Source of the DNA: an uncultured Prevotella sp.
GTDB lineage: Bacteria; Bacteroidota; Bacteroidia; Bacteroidales; Bacteroidaceae
DNA length: 26,110 nucleotides
Reading direction: 5' to 3'
NCBI GenBank assembly: GCA_900770515.1
Contig: CAAHDP010000223.1
Span: forward strand, 1-26,110
Part shown: in pieces, positions 15,165 through 24,693 of the stretch
Layout: each line of letters begins with the position of its first letter
Position numbering within the stretch: the stretch's first letter is position 1
Made by a program: the position numbers and the translations under genes
The notes under the pieces: model-generated
The model's database searches: none
What the model was told of the DNA's origin: nothing
What the model saw: only the letters and a program-made list of their open reading frames with translations

Positions 15165-18047
15165 TTAGAATGTTACTGCAGCTCCAAGCTGAAGACTTCT
15201 GGTAAGAGGCTGAGATGTGCCATATGCAGCAGCATCCGCCTTGTCGAGATGATCGGCTGTAAAGAGGTCGGTACCACGTACATATAACTTCACGTTGCTG
15301 ATGAAACCAGCCTTGTTCAACAATGCCTCTGGCAAGTAGTAGTACATCTCAACATAGCGGAGCTTCAGGTAGCTGCGGTCAAACATATTGAGCGTATTGT
15401 TTGTGTTGTTGTTGGCATTGCTTGTTGCAGAAAGACGTGGGAACTTGGCATTCTCTGTATTACTGCGCTCTGAAGACCAGGAGTTCTCGTAGAGATACTG
15501 CGACAAGGTGTTGCTTGCCACAGCCGAACGGTACAGTCCATTGGTAGTCATGAATCCAGTCCACTTGCCTACTCCCTGGAACATCGCATCGATACCAAGT
15601 CGCTTATACTCCACACCCAGGTGGAAGTTGTAATAGAGGTCTGGTGCTGTAGTGCTGTAACCAATCGCCTTGCGGTCGTTGGTATCAATCTTACCGTCAT
15701 CCGTCAGATCCACATACTTGATATCACCAGGATAAACCGTAGTAAAGTTCTGCACAGGATAACCCAACTGCTTCATTTCTGCGGCAGAGATAACTCCATC
15801 ACTATTCAAGTCATCGCTCTTCTGGAAGAAGCCATTGGCAACATAACCGAAAGCCTGACCATATCGCTTGCCTGTAGAAGAGGTATTGGCAAAGAGCTGT
15901 GGTGTCTCGGCCTGTTCCTCAACAATGGTCTTGTTCAACGTCATGGATGCACCCAAGCTGATGGTGAAATCCTTGTTGAGTTTCTTGCTGTAATCAGCTG
16001 AAACCTCAAAACCCTTCTGGTTGATGACACCTACATTCTCATAAGGAGCGTCCAATCCGAAGACTCCTGAATAGCTGCCTGCAGTAGAATACCAGATGTT
16101 GTATCGGTGCTGGTAATAGTAATCTGCAGAAATATTCAAACTGCCAAAGAGAGTGGCATCGAAACCTACGTTGAACTTGCTAGACTGCTCATGGCCGAGT
16201 CCCTGAGTACGTGCTGTTCCGAGATAAGTATTACCCCATTGAGTACCAGTATAAGTGGCATCGAACGGATAAGAATTACCATTCATCAGATAAAACTGAT
16301 CGTAATAGGTCCATACGTTATCGCCAGGGAGCACGTCGAGTGACTGGTTACCCCAAGATGCACGCAACTTCAGGAAGTCAACCCACTTTACGTTTTTCAT
16401 GAAAGCCTCGTTAGAGAGGTTCCATGCAGCAGAAACATTTGGAGAGAAAGCCCACTTGCTGCCAGGAGCCAGACGGCTGGAACCAGACTCAACGAGTGCT
16501 ACATCCAAGAGATATCTGCTATCGAAGCCGTAATGGGCGAAGAGAGATACATTGTGACGGTAAACGGTGGTGTTAGTACCCGTCTTGTCGTTGTACTCGT
16601 AATCGTACTTCAACTGTCCATACACATTGTGCTTCTCTGCAAAAGTTCGATCATAATTGATGGCTGCATTCCATACACAGCGACGAATCCAGTTGTTGTT
16701 GTTAGAACCAGTACCCATGTTTGAGTCGGTACCCAACACAGAAGACATCTTTGCCTGACCATCAGCTATCACATCACCATTGGTTGGAACCTCGTAGTAA
16801 CTGTAGCGATAGGTCTTGGAATGATCCTCATATACATTCGACCAGGTATCGTAACCCAACTGAGCCTGTGCACTCAATCCTTCGGTGATGGAAGAGAGAT
16901 CCTGATTCAATACCAAATCAGCATAAAGAGCACGCTGGTGGTTCTTGTAATAGGCAGCACCCTGGCTCTGAGCCACTGGGTTATTCGTAGTATATACTGA
17001 ATTACCGCCCCAAACCGTTTCAGAAACCTTCACTGGGAAAGCATTGGCTGGTACCTTGTAAATCATACTCCAAAGATCAGCCTGAGCACCAGGCTGCGAC
17101 TGTTCTGTCAGCAAGCCATACAAGTGGGTATGCAACTTGGTCTTAGGACCTAAGTCGATGTCCATGTTAGAGCGCAAGGTTCCGCGGGTATATTTATTCT
17201 GTGTAGAATAACCGTCGTTCTGGAAATTCTTGATGAATCCCTTGTTGGTGAGCAACTGCACATTGGTATAATAACGGAAGTTATTGGTACCACCCTTGAG
17301 CTCGATGTTGAAACGATCGTTGTTTGATACATTACGGAAAGTTTCATCTGCCCAGTTTACATTTGGATAATAGAGCTGGTTAGAACCCTTTCTGTAGGCA
17401 TCAATGACGGCATCACTATAGATTGCAGAACCACCCTGGTTGCGATAAGCCTCATTCACCGCAGATGCGTATGTAGCAGCATCAACCATCTTAGGCTTAT
17501 TGGTCAGGAAAGAGAACACATGGTCGTAAGATGCTGTAATCGACTGGGTGTTGTACTTACCATGCTTGGTAGTAATCAGAACTACGCCATTAGCACCCTT
17601 GTAACCATAGAGAGCTGTTGCGGCTGCATCCTTCAGGATAGATACGCTCTCCACATCCTCTGCTACCACATTCTCAATAGCACGCTCCACTCCATCAACA
17701 ATGAAAAGAGGAGTGCTGCCACTTGAAGACTGAACGCCACGAATATAGAATGTAGGATTCTGGGCATGAAACAAGCCTGCGCCATCAAGACCTACAAGAC
17801 CAGAGCCTGAACCCAAGATATTATTACCAATGTTGCGTGCGCCACGCTTGTTGACATCCTTGCTGGTGATGACGCTGACGGCAGAAGTTGACTGTTCACG
17901 GGTGAAGGTGTGATTGGCACCCACATCAACAGTCTGGTCTTTATATGCCACAGAGTCCACGATGTCCTGCTGCGCCATTGCTGGCAGGCTCATGCCTGCA
18001 AGCAATGACAACATATATATATTCTTTGTTTTCATATACAAATTCAT
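15165..18047 (-). CDS. SusC/RagA-family TonB-dependent transporter lacking the N-terminal regulatory-like domain (SusC2)
   Basis: The 960-residue outer-membrane protein has a signal peptide ending PAMAQQ. The plug domain starts almost at once: AVSVITSKDVNKRGARNIG, then the SusC signatures FYIRGVQSSSGSTPLFIVDG (100-119) and SILKDAAATALYGYKGANGV (about 135-154). A beta-barrel ends in the usual aromatic residue (LQLGAAVTF). It lacks the carboxypeptidase-D-regulatory-like domain of the other SusC, and a clear EVVxxGYG TonB box is not visible. The ATG at 18047 gives MNLYMKTKN; the second ATG (18035) gives a more standard signal peptide and may be the true start. It is 27 bp downstream of SusD1. 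Import of pectic oligosaccharide is inferred. Confidence 0.92.
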   Translation of the reverse strand: MNLYMKTKNIYMLSLLAGMSLPAMAQQDIVDSVAYKDQTVDVGANHTFTREQSTSAVSVITSKDVNKRGARNIGNNILGSGSGLVGLDGAGLFHAQNPTFYIRGVQSSSGSTPLFIVDGVERAIENVVAEDVESVSILKDAAATALYGYKGANGVVLITTKHGKYNTQSITASYDHVFSFLTNKPKMVDAATYASAVNEAYRNQGGSAIYSDAVIDAYRKGSNQLYYPNVNWADETFRNVSNNDRFNIELKGGTNNFRYYTNVQLLTNKGFIKNFQNDGYSTQNKYTRGTLRSNMDIDLGPKTKLHTHLYGLLTEQSQPGAQADLWSMIYKVPANAFPVKVSETVWGGNSVYTTNNPVAQSQGAAYYKNHQRALYADLVLNQDLSSITEGLSAQAQLGYDTWSNVYEDHSKTYRYSYYEVPTNGDVIADGQAKMSSVLGTDSNMGTGSNNNNWIRRCVWNAAINYDRTFAEKHNVYGQLKYDYEYNDKTGTNTTVYRHNVSLFAHYGFDSRYLLDVALVESGSSRLAPGSKWAFSPNVSAAWNLSNEAFMKNVKWVDFLKLRASWGNQSLDVLPGDNVWTYYDQFYLMNGNSYPFDATYTGTQWGNTYLGTARTQGLGHEQSSKFNVGFDATLFGSLNISADYYYQHRYNIWYSTAGSYSGVFGLDAPYENVGVINQKGFEVSADYSKKLNKDFTISLGASMTLNKTIVEEQAETPQLFANTSSTGKRYGQAFGYVANGFFQKSDDLNSDGVISAAEMKQLGYPVQNFTTVYPGDIKYVDLTDDGKIDTNDRKAIGYSTTAPDLYYNFHLGVEYKRLGIDAMFQGVGKWTGFMTTNGLYRSAVASNTLSQYLYENSWSSERSNTENAKFPRLSATSNANNNTNNTLNMFDRSYLKLRYVEMYYYLPEALLNKAGFISNVKLYVRGTDLFTADHLDKADAAAYGTSQPLTRSLQLGAAVTF

Positions 18048-18074
18048 TTTAGTTTGTTAGTCCCAAAGAGTTCA

Positions 18075-20384
18075 TTACTCCCAACCAGGATTCTGAACAA
18101 GACCATATTTCTTATTAATTTCTGCCTGTGGAAGTGGGTCAAGTAACCATTTCTTCACCTCGTTACTCTTAGGATCTTTAGACCAGAGATAACGGCTGTT
18201 GGCAGTAATTGTCTTAATGCAACTCAAGAAGAACAGAGGCTGTGTTGATGAAGGGTCATTCTCACGGTCTGCTCCTACCCAGGCTGCGTTACGGCTCTGG
18301 AAACCATCACTAGTCTGAATCAGGCGATACTGCATCAAGCCATGGAGTTGCTTGGTCATCCAATCAGTACGCTTCAGGCGAACCATGTCGAACCAGCGGG
18401 CATTGGTAAGACCCAATTCACGCACACGCTCATCGAGAAGTTCCTCCATAAACTCATTAGAGGTTGCACCATTTTTCAGAGTTACAGTTGTATTCAGGGC
18501 AGCCTCAGCAGTAGTTGCAGTATAGGCCTTTGCCTTACGGAATGTAGAGTTTGTCCAAACCTTAGCCATAGAAGGAAGACCTACACGAGAGCGAACCTTA
18601 TCCACCATCTCTACAGCCTTAGCCACATCCTTATTGCTGCGCTTCACAAGAGCTTCTGCATACTGCAGATAGAACTCAGGCAAAGACAAAGCAACCCACT
18701 GGGTTGGGAAACGATAAGAATCACCGGAATCGTCTGAAGGATAACCACCAGATCCCAAATAATACTTGTTGAATCCGTAGCCTGTACCAAACATGGTATT
18801 CTGCTGGGTCAAGACACCGGTACCACCATCATTACCACTGTACCAAAGCTCCCAAGGATAACCTGTCATAGAAGCTGTTGTCCAGTCGAGGTTCATGTTC
18901 TGACCATTTACGATGCACTCCTCATACAAGCGTGGATCACGAGTAAGCGTAGTGGTAATCTGTCGGCTACCAGCAGGCACAGTACCATCTACGAACATGG
19001 TATGCAGAGACTTCTTATTGCGGGAAATCGCACCTGTATATTTATTGGTTACGAAGTTCTTCACATTCACGGTAAAGCTTCCATCCGCATGGTACACCAT
19101 GGTAGAATCTGGCTGAGTAGCCTGGCTCTTATAAGTCTTCTTGGCAGCATTTTCCCAATTGAACGGTTCGCCATCATTCCAAGAGAACTTCTCCACATAC
19201 TCCTGTGTAGGGCAATAAGCATTACGTGGCACTGTTTTAGAATACCAAGAGTGCCAGCAATAACGGCCTGCACCCGTCATATCATTACCTTGTACACGCA
19301 CAGAGTGCAATACCTCGGTAGAAGCATTGAGATAATAACCACGACGATAAGCCAGTCGATAGTAAGCCACCTTCTCGTCTGCCTTAGTAACCTTGGCAGG
19401 GATATTAGCTTCCTCAAGCTGATACGTTCCTTCCTGCTGCAACATGTTGTAGAAATCATCGCAAGCCTTGGCAAAGGCATCCCAACGATCTTGATACTTA
19501 GAAGCATCAGTGTACATGATGTATGGCTTCACTTCCTCAGAAGCACCATCATAATATGGCTTTCCATCCTCTGGATTCAGCAAAGGAGAGGCAGCAAACT
19601 GCAAAACCTTACATTTCAAAGCCATCGCACCAGCCTTGGTCCAACGGCCATTCATTGTTGCCGGACTCTTTGTCACCCATGGCAAAGCATTCTCGGCAAT
19701 AGCTTGGTCAAGCTCATCTACCATCCACTTCACACACTCCTCTACCGTATTACGAGGGAATTGTCCGCTCACCTCACTAGTCTCCAAAGGATGATCCATG
19801 ATAGGAATACCGCCAAAATGCTGGAAGGTATTGAAGAAGGCATCAACCATCAGACAACGAGCTTCAGCCTTCAGGCGATTCTTCTCTTCCTGTGTCATAT
19901 CAGCCTCAGGAGCACGATCTACATTAGCCAGGAAAATCTGGGCAGCACGAATCGTCTTCCACTGGAATTCCTTATCATATGAATAAAGCGGACCATCCAA
20001 ACCATCAGAACGGTCAACATTGGCAGTCAGAGAACCTGTATAGTACTTGGTATATACGGCAGGTCCGTTAAAGAAGTCATGCCAGCAATCGGTGAGTGCA
20101 TCAAACTTACCAGCATATGGGTTACCCGCATGAGGCATATTGGTTCCACCATTATAATAAGGTAAGCCATAATACTGCTTGGAGTAGATACCTACAAGAA
20201 ACTCACGTGTATATTCTGCATTCTGGAATACAGAGTCGATAGTGGCAGTAGAACTGGTCGCTTTGTCAAGAGAGGCATCACCCACGGCAATGGTATCTGT
20301 ACAAGCGGTAAACGCCGCACCTGCCATGAGCATTGCTACTGCACTATGTAATAGTATATTATGTTTCATTGTTTCTTTGTTCAT
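18075..20384 (-). CDS. SusD/RagB-family glycan-binding lipoprotein (SusD1), long form
   Basis: This 769-residue protein is longer than most SusD proteins (about 500-650). The lipobox FTAC places the lipidated cysteine at residue 28. SusD features are visible: EFLVGIYSKQYYGL near 60, EARCLMVDAFFNTFQHFGGIP near 175, LPEFYLQYAEALVKRSN near 570, LLDERVRELGLTNARWFDMVR near 655 and the C-terminal VQNPGWE. The extra length lies mainly between the N-terminal helices and the C-terminal domain. The start at 20384 gives MNKETMKHN; Met6 (20369) is an alternative. It is 20 bp downstream of SusC1 and pairs with it as the lid of the transporter. Confidence 0.92.
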   Translation of the reverse strand: MNKETMKHNILLHSAVAMLMAGAAFTACTDTIAVGDASLDKATSSTATIDSVFQNAEYTREFLVGIYSKQYYGLPYYNGGTNMPHAGNPYAGKFDALTDCWHDFFNGPAVYTKYYTGSLTANVDRSDGLDGPLYSYDKEFQWKTIRAAQIFLANVDRAPEADMTQEEKNRLKAEARCLMVDAFFNTFQHFGGIPIMDHPLETSEVSGQFPRNTVEECVKWMVDELDQAIAENALPWVTKSPATMNGRWTKAGAMALKCKVLQFAASPLLNPEDGKPYYDGASEEVKPYIMYTDASKYQDRWDAFAKACDDFYNMLQQEGTYQLEEANIPAKVTKADEKVAYYRLAYRRGYYLNASTEVLHSVRVQGNDMTGAGRYCWHSWYSKTVPRNAYCPTQEYVEKFSWNDGEPFNWENAAKKTYKSQATQPDSTMVYHADGSFTVNVKNFVTNKYTGAISRNKKSLHTMFVDGTVPAGSRQITTTLTRDPRLYEECIVNGQNMNLDWTTASMTGYPWELWYSGNDGGTGVLTQQNTMFGTGYGFNKYYLGSGGYPSDDSGDSYRFPTQWVALSLPEFYLQYAEALVKRSNKDVAKAVEMVDKVRSRVGLPSMAKVWTNSTFRKAKAYTATTAEAALNTTVTLKNGATSNEFMEELLDERVRELGLTNARWFDMVRLKRTDWMTKQLHGLMQYRLIQTSDGFQSRNAAWVGADRENDPSSTQPLFFLSCIKTITANSRYLWSKDPKSNEVKKWLLDPLPQAEINKKYGLVQNPGWE

Positions 20385-20404
20385 TTATTTACATTACCTT
20401 TTGA

Positions 20405-23400
20405 TTAGAAGCCTACATTCAAACTAATGGTGTAGGTGCGCTGCAATGGGTAAGATGGAGCATTAGAAGCTCTGGTCTCCGGGTCACCCCACTTATAAGG
20501 AGTAAAGGTAAGGAGGTTATAGCCCGAAAGGGTTACCTCGCACTTGTGCATACCAATCTTCTTGAAAGCTGGATTTATGAAATCGTATGACAAAGAGACA
20601 GTCTTCAGACGAAGATACTTGGCATCCTTCTCCCAGAGGTCTGATTCTGTATAGTTCTGCTCGGCATTATCCCATGTTGCACGTGGATAAAGTGCATTCT
20701 GCGACTCATAGCTTCCTGGTGTCCATGTATTGTTAACATGATATGAAAGAAGTCCACCCTGGGTTGTATTGGAAGAACAGTAGAATGGCTGACGGAACAC
20801 ATCGGTGATGTAACGGCTTACATTCCATGCACCAGTGAGCTGCATATTGAAAGTCAGGCGCTTGTAGTTAAAGCCAAGTGTCAAACCAGCCATGTACTCA
20901 GGATCATCCGTATAACCATTGTCACGAGTCTTATCATTAGGATCTATCTTACCATCGCCATCAAGATCGATATATACACAATCTCCAGGCATAAGGTAAT
21001 CTTTCAACTGCGCAGGGAATGGCTGCCCGAAAGTCTTCTCATACTCCACCTTGGTCTGTTCGCCCTCGTAATACTTCCAGAACTTATACATAGAACGGGC
21101 ACCGATGCGATGCCCCCTTGCCATCATGTATTCATTCTTCTTAGGCTCCTCCTTCATCTCTACGATTTCATTCTGGTTGTAAGAGAGATTCAGTTTGCCC
21201 CAGAAGCGGAAGTCCTTACCTATCTTATCATTGTAACCGAGCGAAAGCTCCCAACCCCACGACTTTGTCTCACCAGCATTGGTATAAGGCATAGTGAAAC
21301 CGATGGTTGATGGAACAGTTTCATCACGAACAAGGATATCTGTACGATGCTCACGATAATAATCGAAAGTAGTCTTAAAGCGGTCGCCGAAGAAATACAG
21401 ATCAAAACCATAGTCCTGCTTGAACGCCTTCTCCCAACCAATATCTGGGTTGTTCTTGATAGACTCGTATGCACCAGCTACAGAAGAGGTTCCCTGAACG
21501 GTACCCGACTGTGCGTTACCGAAGAGATAGCCATAGGAATCTGCCCAGTTAGTCATATTGTTTGCCAAGCCATAACTGCCCGTAATATATGGATCGGCGA
21601 GATACATAAATCGGATAGCATCCTTGGTTTTATCGTTACCAACGAGACCCCAAGATGCACGGATCTTGAAGAAAGAAGCCACCTTGGAAATTGGCTTCCA
21701 GAACTTCTCCTCGCTGAGAATCCATCCCACAGAACCTGCAGGGAAGACACCGAAGCGTCTGCCTGGCGCAAAGTTCTCTGAGCCGTTGTAACCCATGTTG
21801 AACTCTGCCATATATCGGCTGGCATAGTCGTAAGTAACACGACCCACAAGGCCTACGTAAGAACGAGGTACATCTGGATAAGAACTGTTAGAATAGTAAT
21901 ACTGCTTCGACTGGTTGTAAAGGAGCAGTGCATTGACAGTATGCTTATCGAATACACGAGAATAGTTGAAGCTGCCCTCCAAGTACCAGTCACGTGCCTT
22001 AGCCTGAGATGCGGAATAAGAAGGATCTGTATCATTGCCGTTCTGACGATATACAATATACGGTGTACCATCAGCATTTAAGATTATTTTCTTGTTACCT
22101 TCTGCATCCAAGATGAATTGTCCCTGATCGTCTTTCTCATACTGTATGAGCGGATTGAATGAAGCCACAACGCTCTTACCCTGCTTGTTAATGGTATAGG
22201 CAGAGTTATAAGATCCCTTTGCCTTGAAACTCAATCCCTTGGTAATGAAGTCAAGCTTCTGATCGAGAACGAGGTCCATCTGAATCTTATTGATATTGGT
22301 CTGCATGAATCCATTGCCATAGTAACCCATACCTGCATTACCTACGAACGGCAACTTCTGGTCATCATAATCGGTGGTACAATAAACCAACTTACCATCC
22401 ACGAGACCAGGACTGGAGAATGGGGTTGCATAATAAATCTGCTTAATCAATCCGGCAGCACCTGAACCCGTATAAGGCTTATCAGCATTGCTCACGTTAC
22501 CAGCCACATTGAACGACAAGGTTGTAGTTTTGGTTGCCTTGAGGTCGAGGTTAGAACGGTAGTTGAAACGATGATACTGATAACCATAGTCGTATCCAGT
22601 ACCAAACTCCTTGAAAAGACCATCCTGAGAGTAATAACCAGCAGAGATAAAGTACTTCACACGATCAGTTCCACCCGAGATATTCAAGTTGTGCTGCTGC
22701 TGAAGAGTTACATCTTTCATGATATAATCAGCCCACTTGGTACTTGGGAAACGGATAGGGTCTGAGCCAGTGGCAAACTTCTGAATAATGCCCTCAGAGA
22801 AACTGTTAGAGAAAGCATTTTCTGAAGTATATGCTTCCAAACTAGGATATTTGCCAGTTGCCACACTTTTGTTTGCACGCATCCAATAATCATTCAGAGA
22901 CATCTGATTATAGAAGTTGGCATACTCGTAAGAACTAGCCTGCTCCACCATCTTGGTAGGAGCAAGAGCGGTCCAGGAAGTTGACACACTGATTTTGGCC
23001 TTACCCTGAGCACCACGCTTGGTAGTGATAAGGACAACACCATTGGCACCACGAACACCGAACACGGCAGTCGCAGAAGCATCCTTCAATACTGTAACAC
23101 TCTCGATTTCATTTGGGTCAATATCTGCCATGGTTCGCTCCACACCATCCACCTGGATAAGAGGCTGCGAATCACCCCAAGTAGCCTTACCGCGAACGAA
23201 AATCTCTGCAGCATCGCTACCTGGCTCACCTGAATACTGTACGGTTGTCACACCCGAAAGCTGACCACCGAGCACGTTATTGACAGAACCTACGGAAGTG
23301 CGGATCAAATCCTCACTCTTCACGCTGGAGATGGCACCCGTCATGGTCACCTTCTTCTGAACACCATAAGCAACGACCTCCACTGCTTTCAGGCTCACGG

Positions 23401-23749
23401 CACCACCTTCCTTCATGGTTACCTTCATGCCATTCTTTGCAGACACAACCTGGTCATCAAAGCCGATATATGTAACCTTCAGCTTTGCACCTGGCTTCAC
23501 CTTGATACTGAAGTTACCATCCATATCGGTAACAGTACCCTGGGTTGCGCTACCACCTACGACCAAAACTGTGGCACCAATAATAGGCTCACCAGTCTCG
23601 TCGACAATTGTACCTTTAACAAGTTCTCCCTGTTGTACATTCTGAACCTCAGCAATAGCCTTCGACACCAAGATTGGTGAGAAAGTCATCGTCGTGAGAC
23701 ACAGCGCCAAGGGTAGAACAGAACTTTTCAGGACTTTGTTTTTGTTCAT
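20405..23749 (-). CDS. SusC/RagA-family TonB-dependent transporter with carboxypeptidase-D-like N-terminal domain (SusC1)
   Basis: The 1114-residue outer-membrane transporter leads the operon. After a signal peptide (about 1-33) come the carboxypeptidase-D-regulatory-like domain (about 42-115, VKGTIVDETGEPIIGATVLV), a TonB-box-like EVVAYGVQKK (114-123) and the plug (about 125-245), with the SusC signatures PLIQVDGVERTMADIDPNEI (196-215) and TVLKDASATAVFGVRGANGV (219-238). A 22-strand-type beta-barrel ends in RTYTISLNVGF. With SusD1 it should form the pedal-bin importer for larger glycan fragments, powered by TonB. It has its own promoter, a possible operator and a leader of about 100 nt holding a short ORF that ends 8 nt before its start codon. 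Confidence 0.95.
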   Translation of the reverse strand: MNKNKVLKSSVLPLALCLTTMTFSPILVSKAIAEVQNVQQGELVKGTIVDETGEPIIGATVLVVGGSATQGTVTDMDGNFSIKVKPGAKLKVTYIGFDDQVVSAKNGMKVTMKEGGAVSLKAVEVVAYGVQKKVTMTGAISSVKSEDLIRTSVGSVNNVLGGQLSGVTTVQYSGEPGSDAAEIFVRGKATWGDSQPLIQVDGVERTMADIDPNEIESVTVLKDASATAVFGVRGANGVVLITTKRGAQGKAKISVSTSWTALAPTKMVEQASSYEYANFYNQMSLNDYWMRANKSVATGKYPSLEAYTSENAFSNSFSEGIIQKFATGSDPIRFPSTKWADYIMKDVTLQQQHNLNISGGTDRVKYFISAGYYSQDGLFKEFGTGYDYGYQYHRFNYRSNLDLKATKTTTLSFNVAGNVSNADKPYTGSGAAGLIKQIYYATPFSSPGLVDGKLVYCTTDYDDQKLPFVGNAGMGYYGNGFMQTNINKIQMDLVLDQKLDFITKGLSFKAKGSYNSAYTINKQGKSVVASFNPLIQYEKDDQGQFILDAEGNKKIILNADGTPYIVYRQNGNDTDPSYSASQAKARDWYLEGSFNYSRVFDKHTVNALLLYNQSKQYYYSNSSYPDVPRSYVGLVGRVTYDYASRYMAEFNMGYNGSENFAPGRRFGVFPAGSVGWILSEEKFWKPISKVASFFKIRASWGLVGNDKTKDAIRFMYLADPYITGSYGLANNMTNWADSYGYLFGNAQSGTVQGTSSVAGAYESIKNNPDIGWEKAFKQDYGFDLYFFGDRFKTTFDYYREHRTDILVRDETVPSTIGFTMPYTNAGETKSWGWELSLGYNDKIGKDFRFWGKLNLSYNQNEIVEMKEEPKKNEYMMARGHRIGARSMYKFWKYYEGEQTKVEYEKTFGQPFPAQLKDYLMPGDCVYIDLDGDGKIDPNDKTRDNGYTDDPEYMAGLTLGFNYKRLTFNMQLTGAWNVSRYITDVFRQPFYCSSNTTQGGLLSYHVNNTWTPGSYESQNALYPRATWDNAEQNYTESDLWEKDAKYLRLKTVSLSYDFINPAFKKIGMHKCEVTLSGYNLLTFTPYKWGDPETRASNAPSYPLQRTYTISLNVGF

Positions 23750-23757
23750 ACCTGGTT

Positions 23758-23811
23758 TTAGTTTTTAAGAAGATCAGCAGCAGGATCCAACGTCCCACCA
23801 CCAACTTTCAT
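23758..23811 (-). CDS. Candidate 17-codon upstream ORF in the SusC1 leader
   Basis: The predicted SusC1 mRNA leader contains an ATG at 23811-23809 followed by 17 codons and a TAA at 23760-23758, encoding MKVGGGTLDPAADLLKN. Its stop is 8 nt before the SusC1 start codon, close enough for translational coupling. It also contains the most GC-rich part of an otherwise AT-rich leader. There is no independent proof of translation, so it could equally be a structured non-coding element. No similar peptide is in front of the other genes here. Confidence 0.35.
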   Translation of the reverse strand: MKVGGGTLDPAADLLKN

Positions 23812-23858
23812 GTTTGTATTTAATTTTATTTAATTCTTTGGTTTAAAATTTGTTGCTG

Positions 23859-23890
23859 CAAAAGTACGAATTTCATTGTATATATATAAA
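23859..23890 (-). promoter_or_regulatory. Promoter of the susC1-susD1-susC2-susD2 operon
   Basis: On the minus strand TACTTTTG (23866-23859) matches the -7 consensus TAnnTTTG. TTTA (23890-23887), 20 nt upstream, is a 3-of-4 match to the -33 TTTG. Transcription should start near 23852, giving a leader of about 100 nt. The imperfect -33 box fits a promoter that depends on an activator. Confidence 0.65.
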
Positions 23891-23894
23891 TCTA

Positions 23895-23924
23895 AATCGT
23901 ACAATTATCCGTCAGATTGTACAA
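23895..23924. promoter_or_regulatory. Candidate activator site upstream of the susC1 promoter
   Basis: GTACAAT (23899-23905) and ATTGTAC (23916-23922) form a 7-bp inverted repeat with a 10-nt spacer. Read on the minus strand the same bases give a direct repeat, TTGTACAATC (23924-23915) and TTGTACGATT (23904-23895), with a 20-bp period. It lies immediately upstream of the -33 box, at about -45 to -70, where polysaccharide-locus activators bind. The regulator itself is not in the window. Confidence 0.45.
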
Positions 23925-24046
23925 ATATACATAATAAACAAACAAAAAGACACAATAAATAACAAAAAATAGCACGAAAACCAAAGGAAAGAGACAATAA
24001 TACCTAGTTTATCTAGTGGATTTAGTTTTAGTCAGTAGGCGTTCTA
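23925..24046. other. AT-rich intergenic stretch between susC1 operator and rnhB
   Basis: This stretch is A-rich on the + strand. It holds no ORF, RNA gene or strong hairpin that I can support. A weak CTAG-ATAAA-CTAG dyad occurs at about 24004-24016. No convincing terminator for the rnhB transcript is visible here. Confidence 0.5.
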
Positions 24047-24661
24047 TCATTCCTTGAACTCCAAGGAGAGTTCTCCTGTTCCCAGAAGATTATAGCTCAT
24101 GCGATGGTATGGTGTAGTGCCAAACTCCTTGATTGCCGCACGATGCTTCTTCGTAGGATAACCCTTGTTGCTCTTCCAGTCGTACTGAGGATATTCCTCG
24201 GCAAGGGCATCCATATAGTCATCACGATAGGTCTTGGCAAGGATGCTTGCCGCTGCTATCGCCAGATACTTTCCGTCACCTTTTACTATAGTAGTATAAG
24301 GTAAATCCTGGTAAGGCTTGAAACGGTTGCCGTCTACGATGACTGCCTCTGGGCGCACCTTCAACTGGTCCAAGGCACGATGCATCGCCAGAAAACTGGC
24401 ATTCAGAATATTGATCTGATCGATTTCTTCGGGAGTAACCACGCCCACAGCCCAAGCCACCGCATCACGCTCTATCTGCTCGCGGAGCGCCTTGCGCTTC
24501 TTGTCGGTGAGTTTCTTACTATCGTTCAAATCTGCATTCTGATAATTGGGTGGAAGGATGACGGCGGCAGCATATACGCTGCCTGCCAAACATCCGCGGC
24601 CAGCCTCATCGCAGCCAGCCTCTATCATATCCTTATAATAATGACTTTCTAACATAGACAT
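24047..24661 (-). CDS. rnhB: Ribonuclease HII
   Basis: The 204-residue cytoplasmic enzyme should cleave the RNA strand of RNA-DNA hybrids and remove ribonucleotides misincorporated in DNA. It has the type 2 RNase H signature CDEAGRG with Asp18 and Glu19, LNDSKKLTDKKR at 45-56, the third acidic residue in VIVDGN (Asp110) and the fourth in VKGD (Asp129), followed by AIAAASILAKTYRD. The C-terminal NKGYPTKKH segment is also conserved. Length is normal for the family. The ATG at 24661 (MSMLESHYY) or the one two codons later could be used. It lies 32 bp downstream of sufS in the same orientation and may be co-transcribed. Confidence 0.95.
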   Translation of the reverse strand: MSMLESHYYKDMIEAGCDEAGRGCLAGSVYAAAVILPPNYQNADLNDSKKLTDKKRKALREQIERDAVAWAVGVVTPEEIDQINILNASFLAMHRALDQLKVRPEAVIVDGNRFKPYQDLPYTTIVKGDGKYLAIAAASILAKTYRDDYMDALAEEYPQYDWKSNKGYPTKKHRAAIKEFGTTPYHRMSYNLLGTGELSLEFKE

Positions 24662-24693
24662 TAAGTTTTTTACAAGAGAGCTTCAATCCTTCC

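Noticed and set aside
19002..19982. 326-codon open frame on the + strand
   Set aside because: It lies wholly antisense to SusD1, with no promoter, leader or recognisable motif.
24004..24016. CTAG-ATAAA-CTAG dyad after rnhB as a terminator
   Set aside because: The stem is only 4 bp, AT-containing, and not followed by a T-run on the minus strand.
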